From the NCBI RefSeq assembly GCF_012927325.1, contig NZ_JABBGI010000023.1, forward strand, positions 1 to 64,000: a stretch of DNA of 64,000 bases, given 5' to 3'. The stretch comes from Chryseobacterium antibioticum (lineage in GTDB: Bacteria > Bacteroidota > Bacteroidia > Flavobacteriales > Weeksellaceae). Positions 36,818 to 45,780 of this stretch are shown piece after piece; position 1 is the first letter of the stretch; every line of letters begins with the position of its first letter. The notes beneath the pieces were generated by a model. The model saw only the letters and a list, made by a program, of their open reading frames with translations, was not told the DNA's origin and ran no database searches. The translations under genes and the position numbers were made by a program.

Positions 36818-38704
36818 TTAAGTCCTGTATTCATTGATTTTTTCCTGAATTTCTTCAATGATTTTTTCATCGTCTATCGTTGATGGAATCTGAAAATCTT
36901 TTCCATCTAGCAGGGTTCTTATCAGTTTTCTTAATGTCTTTCCGGAACGGGTTTTTGGTAAGCGTTTGACAACCATAGCGTTTTTTAAAAAAGCCACAGC
37001 ACCAATCTTTTCACGAACCATTCTGATGATATCTTTTTCTATTTCTTCTTCAGAGATTATGGTTCCGTTTTTCAAAACAACCGCAGCAAAAGGAACCTGC
37101 CCTCTCAGTTCATCATCAATTCCCACGACAGCGCATTCTGCTACATCGGGATGTGATGAAACAATTTCCTCCATTTCCGAGGTGGAAAGCCTGTGTCCGG
37201 CTACATTGATCACGTCATCCACTCTTCCGGTAATGAAAATATAGCCGTCTTCATCCCGAATAGCGCCGTCTCCTGAGAAATAATACCCTTTGTACTGCGA
37301 AAGATAGCTGCTCTGAAAACGCTCATTGTCATTCCAGATGCCTAAAAGTGCCCCCGGAGGAAGAGGAAGTTTGATGATTAAATAACCTTCCTGATGAGCG
37401 TCTAGTTCATAGCCATTTTCATCAAAGATCTTGATATCATATCCCGGAATAGGTTTTCCGGCGGAAGCTCTTTTAATTTTATATTGATCATCAAATGTCA
37501 TCAGTCCCAACATAGGCCATCCGGATTCTGTCTGCCACCAATGATCAATAGCAGGAACGCCAATGTGTTCTGCAAACCAGTCCAAAGTCGCTACATCACA
37601 TCTTTCTCCGGCCAGAAACTGTTTTTTGAAATGAGACAGATCGTATTTTTTAACCAGTTCACCGTTCGGATCTTCTTTTTTGATGGCTCTGATGGCCGTA
37701 GGAGCTGTGAACATCGTAGAGACTTTGTATTCTGAAATAATCCTCCAGAACGTACCTGCATCAGGTGTCATAATGGGTTTTCCTTCAAAAATAATCGTTG
37801 TATTCCGGTTGATAAGCGGTCCGTAGACACTGAAACTGTGACCTACCGCCCAGCCGAAATCTGAAGCTGCCCAATACGTTTCTCCAGGCTCAACTCCATA
37901 AATGTATTTCATGGAAAACTTCAGCGATGTGGCGTAACCTCCGGTATCCCGTGCAATTCCTTTTGGTTTTCCTGTAGTTCCTGAGGTATAAAGCAAATAT
38001 AACGGATGGGTAGATTCCACGGAAACACAGTCTGTGGGCTCTGATTTTTGCACCAGTTCTTCATAATCAATCAGTCCTTCGAACATTTCGTGTTGATTGT
38101 CTACCAGTTTTCTATTGTAAACAATGATATTGTCCACTTTATCCTGCGCCAGTTCAATGGCTTTTTCCACGAGTGGCAAATAAGGAATTCTTCTGGCTAT
38201 TTCTACGCCAGCTGTAGCGGTGATCAATGCTTTTGGTTTACAGTCATCAATTCTTACGACCAGTTCATTCGGGGCAAAACCTCCAAAAACAACATTATGA
38301 ATCACCCCGATTCTTGCGCAAGCCAGCATCGCAAAAAGAGTCTGCGGGATCATCGGCATGTAAATAACCGCTGTATCTCCTTTTTGCAGACCTAATGAAA
38401 TCAGTCCTCCTGCAAATTTTGAAATTTCTTCTTTGGCCTGATTAAATGTATAGGTTTTCTTCTGATCTGTAACCGGAGAATCATAGACAATGGCAATCTG
38501 ATCTCCAAAACCGTCTTCAATATGTTGATCAATACATAGATAACACATATTGAGTTTCCCGTCCGCATACCACTGCGGATAATCATTTTTATCTTTAGAA
38601 AGAATCTGTTCCGGAAACTCAAACCACTGAATTTCTTTGGCCTGTTCTTTCCAGAAATTTTCTTTGTCTTCTATGCTTTGTTTAAACAGAGTATCTGTGT
38701 CCAT
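36818..38704 (-). CDS. Acyl-CoA synthetase, propionyl-CoA synthetase (PrpE)-like
   Basis: 628 residues, 61 bases upstream of acs. The AMP-binding motif is LLYTSGTTGKPKGIARDTGGYATSL; the 'ARDTGG' continuation is the mark of PrpE-type enzymes, unlike the LHTSAG of Acs next door. DHWWQTESGWPM, GRVDDVINVAGHRLSTSEMEE and the lysine in KTRSGKTLRKLIR are also present. It probably activates propionate or another short acid. Two related ligases in tandem suggest the locus handles more than one short-chain acid. Confidence 0.88.
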   Translation of the reverse strand: MDTDTLFKQSIEDKENFWKEQAKEIQWFEFPEQILSKDKNDYPQWYADGKLNMCYLCIDQHIEDGFGDQIAIVYDSPVTDQKKTYTFNQAKEEISKFAGGLISLGLQKGDTAVIYMPMIPQTLFAMLACARIGVIHNVVFGGFAPNELVVRIDDCKPKALITATAGVEIARRIPYLPLVEKAIELAQDKVDNIIVYNRKLVDNQHEMFEGLIDYEELVQKSEPTDCVSVESTHPLYLLYTSGTTGKPKGIARDTGGYATSLKFSMKYIYGVEPGETYWAASDFGWAVGHSFSVYGPLINRNTTIIFEGKPIMTPDAGTFWRIISEYKVSTMFTAPTAIRAIKKEDPNGELVKKYDLSHFKKQFLAGERCDVATLDWFAEHIGVPAIDHWWQTESGWPMLGLMTFDDQYKIKRASAGKPIPGYDIKIFDENGYELDAHQEGYLIIKLPLPPGALLGIWNDNERFQSSYLSQYKGYYFSGDGAIRDEDGYIFITGRVDDVINVAGHRLSTSEMEEIVSSHPDVAECAVVGIDDELRGQVPFAAVVLKNGTIISEEEIEKDIIRMVREKIGAVAFLKNAMVVKRLPKTRSGKTLRKLIRTLLDGKDFQIPSTIDDEKIIEEIQEKINEYRT

Positions 38705-38835
38705 ATCGATTTTTGTGTTTCATGTTTTTTGTTTTTGTGGACAGACGAAAGGTCAGAGCTTTGTTTTCAATCTACTGTCTCATATTTCAGTTGTAAGTCT
38801 TAATTTTCTATCCTTGGCAAGGATGTATTAAGCCT

Positions 38836-38873
38836 CACATCTCTTGTCTGATGTCTGGAATCTGAAATCTTCT
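38836..38873 (+). repeat. Stuttered repeat, TCTGATG type
   Basis: CACATCTCTTGTCTGATGTC then TGGAATCTGAAATCT; about five units between the response regulator and the PrpE-like gene. A short palindrome TCCTTGGCAAGGA lies just upstream at 38811-38823. Confidence 0.55.
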
Positions 38874-39235
38874 TACCCAAACATCTCCTCAATCTGCTGC
38901 ATCAGCTTCTTAATAGAATAAGGCTTCGTTAAATACGCATCAGCGCCCATTTTGAGACCTTTTTCAATGTCTTTCGGATTGTTTTTAGCGCTCAGAAAAA
39001 TGACTTTTGTGTCATTCATTCTTTCGTCTTTTTTAATGGCTTCCAGGGTGCTGTATCCGTCCAGATTCGGCATCATGATATCCAGAAGGATAACGTCGGG
39101 AACCATGTTCTTTAGGAAATCCAGAACTTCTGTTCCGTCTCTTGCGATATAAACGTCGTAGCCGTTTTTCTTAAAGCTGTATTCCAGCGACATTAATATT
39201 TTGTGTTCGTCATCGGCAATAATGATCTTTCTCAT
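38873..39235 (-). CDS. Single-domain response regulator (CheY-like receiver)
   Basis: 120 residues, nothing but a receiver domain: acidic pair Asp8/Asp9, phospho-acceptor Asp52 (LLDIMMPNLDG), Ser82 and Lys104 (YLTKPYS). There is no DNA-binding or enzyme output domain. It begins six bases after the transporter-kinase stop and is surely its partner. In the CrbS/CrbR system of gamma-proteobacteria, which controls acs, the regulator has a LuxR-type output domain; here the output must pass through another protein. Confidence 0.9.
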   Translation of the reverse strand: MRKIIIADDEHKILMSLEYSFKKNGYDVYIARDGTEVLDFLKNMVPDVILLDIMMPNLDGYSTLEAIKKDERMNDTKVIFLSAKNNPKDIEKGLKMGADAYLTKPYSIKKLMQQIEEMFG

Positions 39236-39241
39236 AGATGG

Positions 39242-41950
39242 TTATTGGTTTTGTTCAACTTCATTTATAATCTCTTGTAGTCTCTTGTAAGGAATGCGTA
39301 TCGTAAAAGTGACACCCAGACCGCTGTTTTCTGCTTGTATGGCTCCGCTGTGAGCCTGAACGATCTTTTTTGAAATAGCCAGTCCGAGTCCGCTTCCTGT
39401 AGGTTTTAAAATATTCTGATTCTTTGACTGATAAAATTTATCAAAGATCATCTCCAGATCTTCTTCAGGGATATGTCTTCCGGTGTTAAAAATACTGATG
39501 ATCAGATAATCTTCTTTTTCAGACAGTTTAGTTTGTATGGTTCCCTGTTCATCGGTGAATTTTAAAGCGTTTCCGAGGATATTCTGGAAAAGCTGAATCA
39601 TTCTTGCCTCGTCATGTTCAAATGTAGGGTGATTCAGAAGATTGACTTCACTTAAATGAATATTTTTCTGCTGGATCAGATGGAGGAGAGGATTTAAAGC
39701 TTTTTTGTAGGTTTCAAGAATATTATTTTCTTTGATATTCAGAGCAATTTCGCCGTGCTCCAGTTTATCAAGATAAAGAATATCGTTGATGATTTCGCTT
39801 AGTCTGTCAGATTCCGTGATGATGTTGTTTAAAAATTCCTGCTTGATATCTGTTGGAATATCGTCATCGTCCGCTAAGATTTCTCCTGCCGAACGGATGG
39901 CGGTGATTGGGGTTCTTAATTCGTGGGCCACAGAATCCAGGAAGTCATCTTTCTGACGGTCTTTGACGATTAAGTTCTCATTGGCTGTTCTCAGGTCATC
40001 AGAAAGTTTCTGCAATTCTTCAGACTGTTCCGTCAGCTTTTTATTGAGCGTAATATTTTCTTTGGATTCCTCTAAAATGTTTAAAACTTCCCTTAAAGAT
40101 ATTTTATCTTCTTTGGTCACACCCTCAATCAGAATTTTTGCAGACGCAGTCCCGATCCTTCCTGCGAGAAGGTTTTCAGAGAACTTGATAAACCTTGAAT
40201 CCGCGGTTTCCGTTTTAGAATCGATATTATATTTTAAATTAAAAATCCTTAGCGCCTGCTCCGTTTTATTTTTGCCTAAAAATCTTTCCAGAATATTCCT
40301 GATGTCGGAAACATAAGCGGTTCCGCGCCATACAAAAGCATTTTCATGATTTAAAATATGCTTATCGATATCCACATATAATTCTGCGAAATTTCTTTCC
40401 CGGTAGTTTCCTTTAACGCTGACGGAAATAATTGTAAATAAGGCAGTATTGGTGAAAATAGACCAGAAAAAGATCTCCGGAATTCTGCTTAAAAAAGAAA
40501 TATTGAAAAATCCGAAAGCATCATAGGTTTCCCGGATAACGCCTTTCAGTTCCTGATTATATGAGAAATAATACTGCGGAATAATCAATCCGAAATAACA
40601 GATTGCCAGTCCTACAAGAAGTCCTGCTACAGCACCTTTGTAACTTCCTCTTCTCCAGAATATCGCTCCGAAAAAAGAAGGTGCCAGCTGCGCGATCACG
40701 ACAAATGAGATGAGTCCCACAGAATCCAGCGAAGTTTTCAGAATAAAATATTTATAGAAAATAAAAGCCATAATGATCAGGGCGAAGATGCTGAATTTCC
40801 TGATATTCGTAATATTTCTTGTGTTCTGAACCTCGTTGTCAGATTTGAATTTCCCCAACAAACCGTAAGGGATGATGAGGTTATTGGAAAGCATGATGGA
40901 TAAAGTTATGGCTGAAATGATGATCATGGAAATACACGAGCTCAATCCGCCAAGGAATACAAAAACTGTAATCAAAGTATTATCAAAATGTTGCGGAATC
41001 AAAATAGAGTAGAATTCCGGATTTACCTTCTCTCCATCGAAAATCAGTCTTCCTCCCCAGGCGATAGGAAAGATGAATATGGTAAAGATTAATAAGTAAA
41101 GCGGGAAAAACCAGATTGCCGTTTTGATGTGTTTTTCCTGTCTGTTTTCGATGATTGCTGTGTGAAACTGTCTCGGAAGAATGCAGATAGCTGTTGCAGA
41201 GATCATGCAGAGAACCATCCAGTTCATTGCGCCCTCAATTCCGTTGAATGTGTTTTTTTCTTTAAAATCTTCAAATTTACTTGCCTTTTCATAGATGTCT
41301 GAAAAGCCGTCAAATACGAAGTAAATAACAAATATGCCCAGAATAATGATGAAGAAAAGCTTTAAAAAACTCTCCAAAGCAATGGCTGAAATAATTCCCA
41401 AACGTTTTTCTGAGGCATCAACATATCTGGTGCCGTAATACGAAGAGAATAAAGCGATTAAAATAACGACAAATGTTGCATTGTCGGTTAGTATATTGTT
41501 GGATATCGAGGTTTCTGTCACCAAATGGAAGGTTTCAGAAATAGCTTTGATCTGAAGCCCGATATAAGGAACAATGGCCAGCAGACAGACAATTGTGATA
41601 ATCGCGCTGAAGCTTCTACTGTTTCCGTACCTTAAAGAAATGAAATCCGCCAGACTACTGATTTTGTTGATTCTGGAAATTCTTACGATCCTCGTATTAA
41701 TGTAGATCCATGCAGGAATGATCATAATCGGTCCAATATAAATGGGCAGATAATTAAGTCCGCTTGTGGCGGCAACACCAATACTTCCGTAGTAGGTCCA
41801 GGCTGTGCAGTACACTGCCAGAGACAGGGCGTAAATGTAAGGGTTGTTGATCCACCGCTTGCTCTTTTTCTTCTCTGCCAGATGGGCAACTAAGAATAAA
41901 AGGGCGAGATAGATTAAAACAACAACAAATAACGCGAAACTACTCATCAT
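39242..41950 (-). CDS. SLC5-type symporter fused to STAC domain and histidine kinase (CbrA/CrbS-like)
   Basis: 902 residues. Residues 1 to about 510 are a sodium/solute symporter of about 13 helices (YCTAWTYYGSIGVAATSGLNYL near 48-69). A STAC linker follows from about Trp541 (WRGTAYVSDIRNILERFLG), then a coiled coil (630-665) and a kinase with H-box DSVAHELRTPITAIR (His676), N-box QNILGNALKFT and G2 GSGLGLAISKK. The G1 motif reads NTGRHIP rather than DxGxGI, a variant I have seen in active kinases. It likely senses a carboxylate while binding or moving it. Its start overlaps a small membrane gene by 11 bases. Confidence 0.9.
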   Translation of the reverse strand: MMSSFALFVVVLIYLALLFLVAHLAEKKKSKRWINNPYIYALSLAVYCTAWTYYGSIGVAATSGLNYLPIYIGPIMIIPAWIYINTRIVRISRINKISSLADFISLRYGNSRSFSAIITIVCLLAIVPYIGLQIKAISETFHLVTETSISNNILTDNATFVVILIALFSSYYGTRYVDASEKRLGIISAIALESFLKLFFIIILGIFVIYFVFDGFSDIYEKASKFEDFKEKNTFNGIEGAMNWMVLCMISATAICILPRQFHTAIIENRQEKHIKTAIWFFPLYLLIFTIFIFPIAWGGRLIFDGEKVNPEFYSILIPQHFDNTLITVFVFLGGLSSCISMIIISAITLSIMLSNNLIIPYGLLGKFKSDNEVQNTRNITNIRKFSIFALIIMAFIFYKYFILKTSLDSVGLISFVVIAQLAPSFFGAIFWRRGSYKGAVAGLLVGLAICYFGLIIPQYYFSYNQELKGVIRETYDAFGFFNISFLSRIPEIFFWSIFTNTALFTIISVSVKGNYRERNFAELYVDIDKHILNHENAFVWRGTAYVSDIRNILERFLGKNKTEQALRIFNLKYNIDSKTETADSRFIKFSENLLAGRIGTASAKILIEGVTKEDKISLREVLNILEESKENITLNKKLTEQSEELQKLSDDLRTANENLIVKDRQKDDFLDSVAHELRTPITAIRSAGEILADDDDIPTDIKQEFLNNIITESDRLSEIINDILYLDKLEHGEIALNIKENNILETYKKALNPLLHLIQQKNIHLSEVNLLNHPTFEHDEARMIQLFQNILGNALKFTDEQGTIQTKLSEKEDYLIISIFNTGRHIPEEDLEMIFDKFYQSKNQNILKPTGSGLGLAISKKIVQAHSGAIQAENSGLGVTFTIRIPYKRLQEIINEVEQNQ

Positions 41951-42134
41951 ACTTTTTTACGATTACAAAAGAAATAATGATGGAGATCATCCAGACCGCG
42001 AACAGGTAAATCAGAATCATCGGATAGCCGAAAACCTCTTTTTCACTGTTGAAAAGCAGTGAAATAGGAATACTGAAAGCCATCATCAGTCCGATGCTCA
42101 GGATAACCAGTTTTTGTTCGTGTCTTTTTTTCAT
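41940..42134 (-). CDS. Small two-helix membrane protein, likely partner of the symporter-kinase
   Basis: 64 residues: KLVILSIGLMMAFSIPISLLF and MILIYLFAVWMISIIISFVIV are two membrane helices, with a basic N-terminus. The stop region overlaps the ATG of the transporter-kinase (ATGATGAGTAG), a sign of translational coupling. The position and topology match the small proteins (DUF485/DUF4212 type, for example YjcH before ActP) that accompany SLC5 solute symporters. I did not recognise their exact motifs, so the family is inferred from context. Confidence 0.7.
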   Translation of the reverse strand: MKKRHEQKLVILSIGLMMAFSIPISLLFNSEKEVFGYPMILIYLFAVWMISIIISFVIVKKYDE

Positions 42135-42144
42135 AGCTAATAAT

Positions 42145-42205
42145 GATTAATGATAATTGATAAATGACTGATATTATATCATCAGCTTATCAATTATCAT
42201 TAATC
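42145..42205. repeat. Perfect 19-base inverted repeat enclosing a 13-base palindrome
   Basis: GATTAATGATAATTGATAA (42145-42163) is the exact reverse complement of 42187-42205. The spacer contains TGATATTATATCA (42169-42181). It lies between two genes of the same operon and could form an RNA hairpin or be a target for a DNA-binding protein. Confidence 0.75.
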
Positions 42206-42214
42206 GTTTATAAA

Positions 42215-42442
42215 TTAAATCTTATCGTCTGAATATTCTCCTATCAGCGAATAGTATCCGAAAATAGCCAGTCCGCCTGATATGATTGGCACCAATACAA
42301 ATAAGATGATGATCCCGAATACCAGATCTTCCTGCTTCCCTGAGGTGATCTTTGGAATTCCTAAAACCGTAGTTCCGAAATAGCCCACCACCAGAGCAAC
42401 TGCAATCCAGAGTATGCCTAATATTTTTTTTAGTCCGTTCAT
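42215..42442 (-). CDS. Small two-helix membrane protein beside the MHS transporter
   Basis: 75 residues with helices near 6-28 (LGILWIAVALVVGYFGTTVLG) and 41-66 (VFGIIILFVLVPIISGGLAIFGYYSL) and an acidic end. I think it resembles the DUF6814 family found next to such transporters in Bacteroidetes, but this is memory without search. It starts 43 bases after the transporter stop and may be its accessory subunit. Confidence 0.65.
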   Translation of the reverse strand: MNGLKKILGILWIAVALVVGYFGTTVLGIPKITSGKQEDLVFGIIILFVLVPIISGGLAIFGYYSLIGEYSDDKI

Positions 42443-42485
42443 TTTAGTAGTTTTAAAATTAGTAAAAAATTAAGTGATTCGGTAT

Positions 42486-44066
42486 TTAATCGTGAATATT
42501 ATTATTCTTATTTTTAAGATAAAATAATCCGATGACTAAACAGACTGCAGCGACTCCAATCGGATACCAAAGTCCCTCCAGATACCAGGTTGGATGTCCT
42601 GCATCCTTCCCTTGAGTGACCAGATAAGTTGCCACTGCCGGAAGAAGTCCTCCAAATACTCCGTTTCCAATATGATAAGGGAGTGACATCGAGGTGTAAC
42701 GGATCCTAACAGGGAACATTTCAACAAGGAAAGCTGCGATCGGCCCATAAACCATAGTTACAAACAATACCTGAATGAAAACTAAAAATACCAGATACCA
42801 TCTTGTGTCATTGTTTAGTGTAATCGATTTTGTGACTTTTGGTTCTTCTGCTTTTCCGGCTTTCATAACAGGACCGGCTGCAGACCAATGGACGATGCTG
42901 TCTTTTTTAATGAAAGTTCCGTCTGTGAAAGTAGTTTCTTTGTGAAATGTAATTAAGCTGTCCGATGCAATGTCTTTGTGAATGGCGGCAGTTCTTATCT
43001 CTTTGATCTCACCACTTGCAATGGTTTTAGCTTCGATGTTTACACTTTTATACATACTGTCGTAAATTGGCCTGTAGGCTAAAATCGCGACCAGCATACC
43101 TGTCATCATAATTGCTTTTCGTCCGATTTTATCTGAGAGCCAACCGAAAAACACGAAGAATGGGGTTCCCATTAATAGGGCAGTAGCCATTAAATAATCA
43201 ACCTGCATCGAATCTATACTCATTACTTTCTGGAGAAAACTCATGGCATAGAACTGCCCGGTATACCAGATAACTCCCTGTCCCATGGCAGCACCGAACA
43301 ATGCCAGTAAAACAAATTTGAAATTAAATTTATTTCCGAAACTCTCTTTTAATGGGTTTTTAGATGTTTTTCCTTCACTTTTAGCCTTTGCAAAAAGCGG
43401 AGATTCTTTCATGTTTTTTCTGATGAAGTAAGAAACCCCCACCATTAAAATTGAAATCCAGAACGGAACTCTCCATCCCCAGGAATCAAATTCTGCAGCA
43501 GATAACGTGTTTTTAGTAATTAAAATGACAATTAATGAAATGAAAAGTCCTGCAGTTGCGGTAGTCTGAATCCAGGAAGTCCAGTACCCCCTTCTGTGAG
43601 GTTGTGCATATTCTGCAACATAGGTGGCAGCACCTCCGTATTCTCCTCCCAATGCCAAGCCTTGTAAAAGTCTTAAAATTAAAACTAAAACCGGAGCCAT
43701 GAATCCAATGGTTTCATATCCGGGAATACAACCGATCAGGAAAGTGGAGAATCCCATAATCAGTAGTGTAACAAGAAATGTATATTTTCTTCCGATAATG
43801 TCGCCTAATCTTCCAAAGAATAAAGCTCCGAAAGGCCTTACCACAAAGCCTGCTGCGAAGGTAGCCAGGGTGGATAAAAATGCTGCGGTAGGATTGTCTG
43901 AAGGGAAGAATTTTGTTGCTAAAACAACAGCTAAACTTCCAAAAATGTAGAAGTCATACCATTCTATCAGAGTACCGAGTGACGAGGCTGTGATCACGCT
44001 CCAGATGGTGCGGTTTTTCTGCCGTTCGGTCATATTCTCGTAGTTTTCGTGGTGATTTTCGCTCAT
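42486..44066 (-). CDS. MHS-family major facilitator (carboxylate/osmolyte proton symporter)
   Basis: 526 residues, longer than the usual 430-450. SSLGTLIEWYDFYIFGSLA, GFVVRPFGALFFGRLGDIIGRK and LRLLQGLALGGEYGGAATYVAE are the hallmarks of the metabolite:proton symporter group (KgtP, ProP, ShiA). An extra hydrophilic segment of about 85 residues (335-421) with Lys/Thr/Asp-rich sequence interrupts the C-terminal half between membrane helices and probably faces outside. In this locus it likely imports the acid that the CoA ligases activate. Confidence 0.88.
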   Translation of the reverse strand: MSENHHENYENMTERQKNRTIWSVITASSLGTLIEWYDFYIFGSLAVVLATKFFPSDNPTAAFLSTLATFAAGFVVRPFGALFFGRLGDIIGRKYTFLVTLLIMGFSTFLIGCIPGYETIGFMAPVLVLILRLLQGLALGGEYGGAATYVAEYAQPHRRGYWTSWIQTTATAGLFISLIVILITKNTLSAAEFDSWGWRVPFWISILMVGVSYFIRKNMKESPLFAKAKSEGKTSKNPLKESFGNKFNFKFVLLALFGAAMGQGVIWYTGQFYAMSFLQKVMSIDSMQVDYLMATALLMGTPFFVFFGWLSDKIGRKAIMMTGMLVAILAYRPIYDSMYKSVNIEAKTIASGEIKEIRTAAIHKDIASDSLITFHKETTFTDGTFIKKDSIVHWSAAGPVMKAGKAEEPKVTKSITLNNDTRWYLVFLVFIQVLFVTMVYGPIAAFLVEMFPVRIRYTSMSLPYHIGNGVFGGLLPAVATYLVTQGKDAGHPTWYLEGLWYPIGVAAVCLVIGLFYLKNKNNNIHD

Positions 44067-44116
44067 GTTGATTGGTTTTGATGTTAATGGATTAAGATAT
44101 TGAGTTCATCCTGGGT

Positions 44117-45496
44117 TTAAAGGTAAATCTGGAACTGTACAATGAGTTCGCCTTTTGAAGAAGGGCTTTCCGTAGGACTGGTGTAGATGGGTCTTGTAGA
44201 ATACTGGGTGGTGATCTTCGCATGATGTCCATCTATGAACCAGTTGGCACCTACATCAAATTGTGAAGAAGACTTGTCGAAGGCTTCAAAACTTTTATGT
44301 GTATATGCTGCGAAAGGCTGTATTCTGATCTTTGGTTTTTCAGCCTGGCTCGGAAGCAGTAGTCCGGCTTGTGCATACACCACATTTCCTGTTCCTATCA
44401 TGGGCTGTAGATTTCCGGGGCCTGCGATGGCTCTGTTTCCTGCGAAATTAGGGTCATTGGCTGCAATATTCATGGTTCCCAGATTTCTTATGTAATTAGG
44501 TCCGAAATTGTAGTTATAATATCCCGCATAGGCAGAAACAGCCATTTTGTGTTTTGCATTTCCCAAAGGAATGTCTGCAAAAGCATCCACTGCTAAAAGG
44601 GTGATATCATGTTTTTCAATATTGGAATTCACGGAAGTTCTTGTCCCATCCGCCTGATGATAAAAACCGGCACCTACATTGAAGACTTTTTTCGTTCCTA
44701 AATAAGATCCCACTTTGAAAGGAAGGGTATTGGATTCTTCATCCAGAAACTGGTATTCAACATAACCGGCCTTCGAAAAGCTTGGGTTTCCATTGTTGTC
44801 AACGGCTGCAGCTTTTGCAGGATCTGTAACATTGACTGGCACGAGATCTGTGGCAAAAGGTTTGTTTAAACTGAAGCGGTATTCCAGCTTACCATATTTT
44901 CCTTTAGCAAACATCCCCAGCTGTCTTGCAAATTGATCAGAATTATCAATTAAGGGCCATGAGAAAATAGGGGAATCTACGGTAAGGAAGTTTAGCGTGG
45001 AAGCCATCGTCATACGGGAAAGTCCCATGTAGTAATGAAGTCCTGCTCCTAAAGATAAACTGAATTTTCCTGCTTCTCCAGGTAAAATAACAGCGTACTC
45101 ATTCCAGGCATCATGGAAAAAGAGTTGAGGTTTTTTGCCGTTTCCGTAACCTCCTGTTCCTGTGGTGCCTGTAGCGCCGCCGTTGATAAACGTTTGGTTA
45201 TTGATCCCAAAATGGGCAAGGATCATGTATCTTTTAGAGATTTGTGCATAGACTAGAGCACGTAATCTTCTGTTTCCCAGGCTCCAGGAATTGTCGGTAG
45301 CTTCTCCGCCAACCATGCTTCCCGGGTTCATTTGGGTGTTTCTGAGCCAGAACTGGTCCCATAATATAAATCTGATGTACTTATCTCCTTCCGGATTGAG
45401 GTTTAATTTTAATCCACTTCCGTAATCAGGAGAACCCTGTGAGTATAAAGAACTGCTTATTAGGGCTAATCCAATAAATGAAAGTAATTTCTTCAT
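44117..45496 (-). CDS. Outer-membrane porin
   Basis: 459 residues. Signal peptide (MKKLLSFIGLALISSSLYSQ), then alternating beta-strand sequence to a C-terminus ending in FQIYL with the aromatic/hydrophobic last strand of outer-membrane barrels. The region KYIRFILWDQFWLRNTQMNPG and MILAHFGINNQTF look like barrel strands. It is the first gene of the co-directional series, so it should provide entry through the outer membrane for the substrate of the MHS transporter. Confidence 0.78.
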   Translation of the reverse strand: MKKLLSFIGLALISSSLYSQGSPDYGSGLKLNLNPEGDKYIRFILWDQFWLRNTQMNPGSMVGGEATDNSWSLGNRRLRALVYAQISKRYMILAHFGINNQTFINGGATGTTGTGGYGNGKKPQLFFHDAWNEYAVILPGEAGKFSLSLGAGLHYYMGLSRMTMASTLNFLTVDSPIFSWPLIDNSDQFARQLGMFAKGKYGKLEYRFSLNKPFATDLVPVNVTDPAKAAAVDNNGNPSFSKAGYVEYQFLDEESNTLPFKVGSYLGTKKVFNVGAGFYHQADGTRTSVNSNIEKHDITLLAVDAFADIPLGNAKHKMAVSAYAGYYNYNFGPNYIRNLGTMNIAANDPNFAGNRAIAGPGNLQPMIGTGNVVYAQAGLLLPSQAEKPKIRIQPFAAYTHKSFEAFDKSSSQFDVGANWFIDGHHAKITTQYSTRPIYTSPTESPSSKGELIVQFQIYL

Positions 45497-45620
45497 AAAT
45501 TATCAATTTTTGGCATTGTTTTTTGTGAAAGCCAAATTGTAATTAATAATTTATTTACAAAAATTTAATATATATTAGTGGTAAGAGTATAGTTTTTACT
45601 TAACTGATTGGTTTTTAGTT

Positions 45621-45778
45621 TCGAGTAGTAGAGTTTGAGAGTCTGAGTGTAAATGAGTTTGGGAAGGGGGTAATTGGATCTTGACTAATGAAGGGCAGAT
45701 ATCTGATGCTCTCAAATCCACCATTGCTAATGTCTGAAATCTGATGTCTGACATCTGACATCTTGACTCTAGTATCTT
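45621..45778 (+). repeat. Composite stuttered repeat block
   Basis: 45621-45670 is a G-rich version (GAGTAGTAGAGTTTGAGAG then AAATGAGTTTGGGAAGG), the inverse of the C-rich block near 26270-26335. 45692-45778 is the TCTGA version (GCTAATGTCTGAAATCTGAT and GTCTGACATCTGACATCTTG). It separates the 3' end of the HTH gene from the porin promoter region. Confidence 0.65.
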
Positions 45779-45780
45779 AA

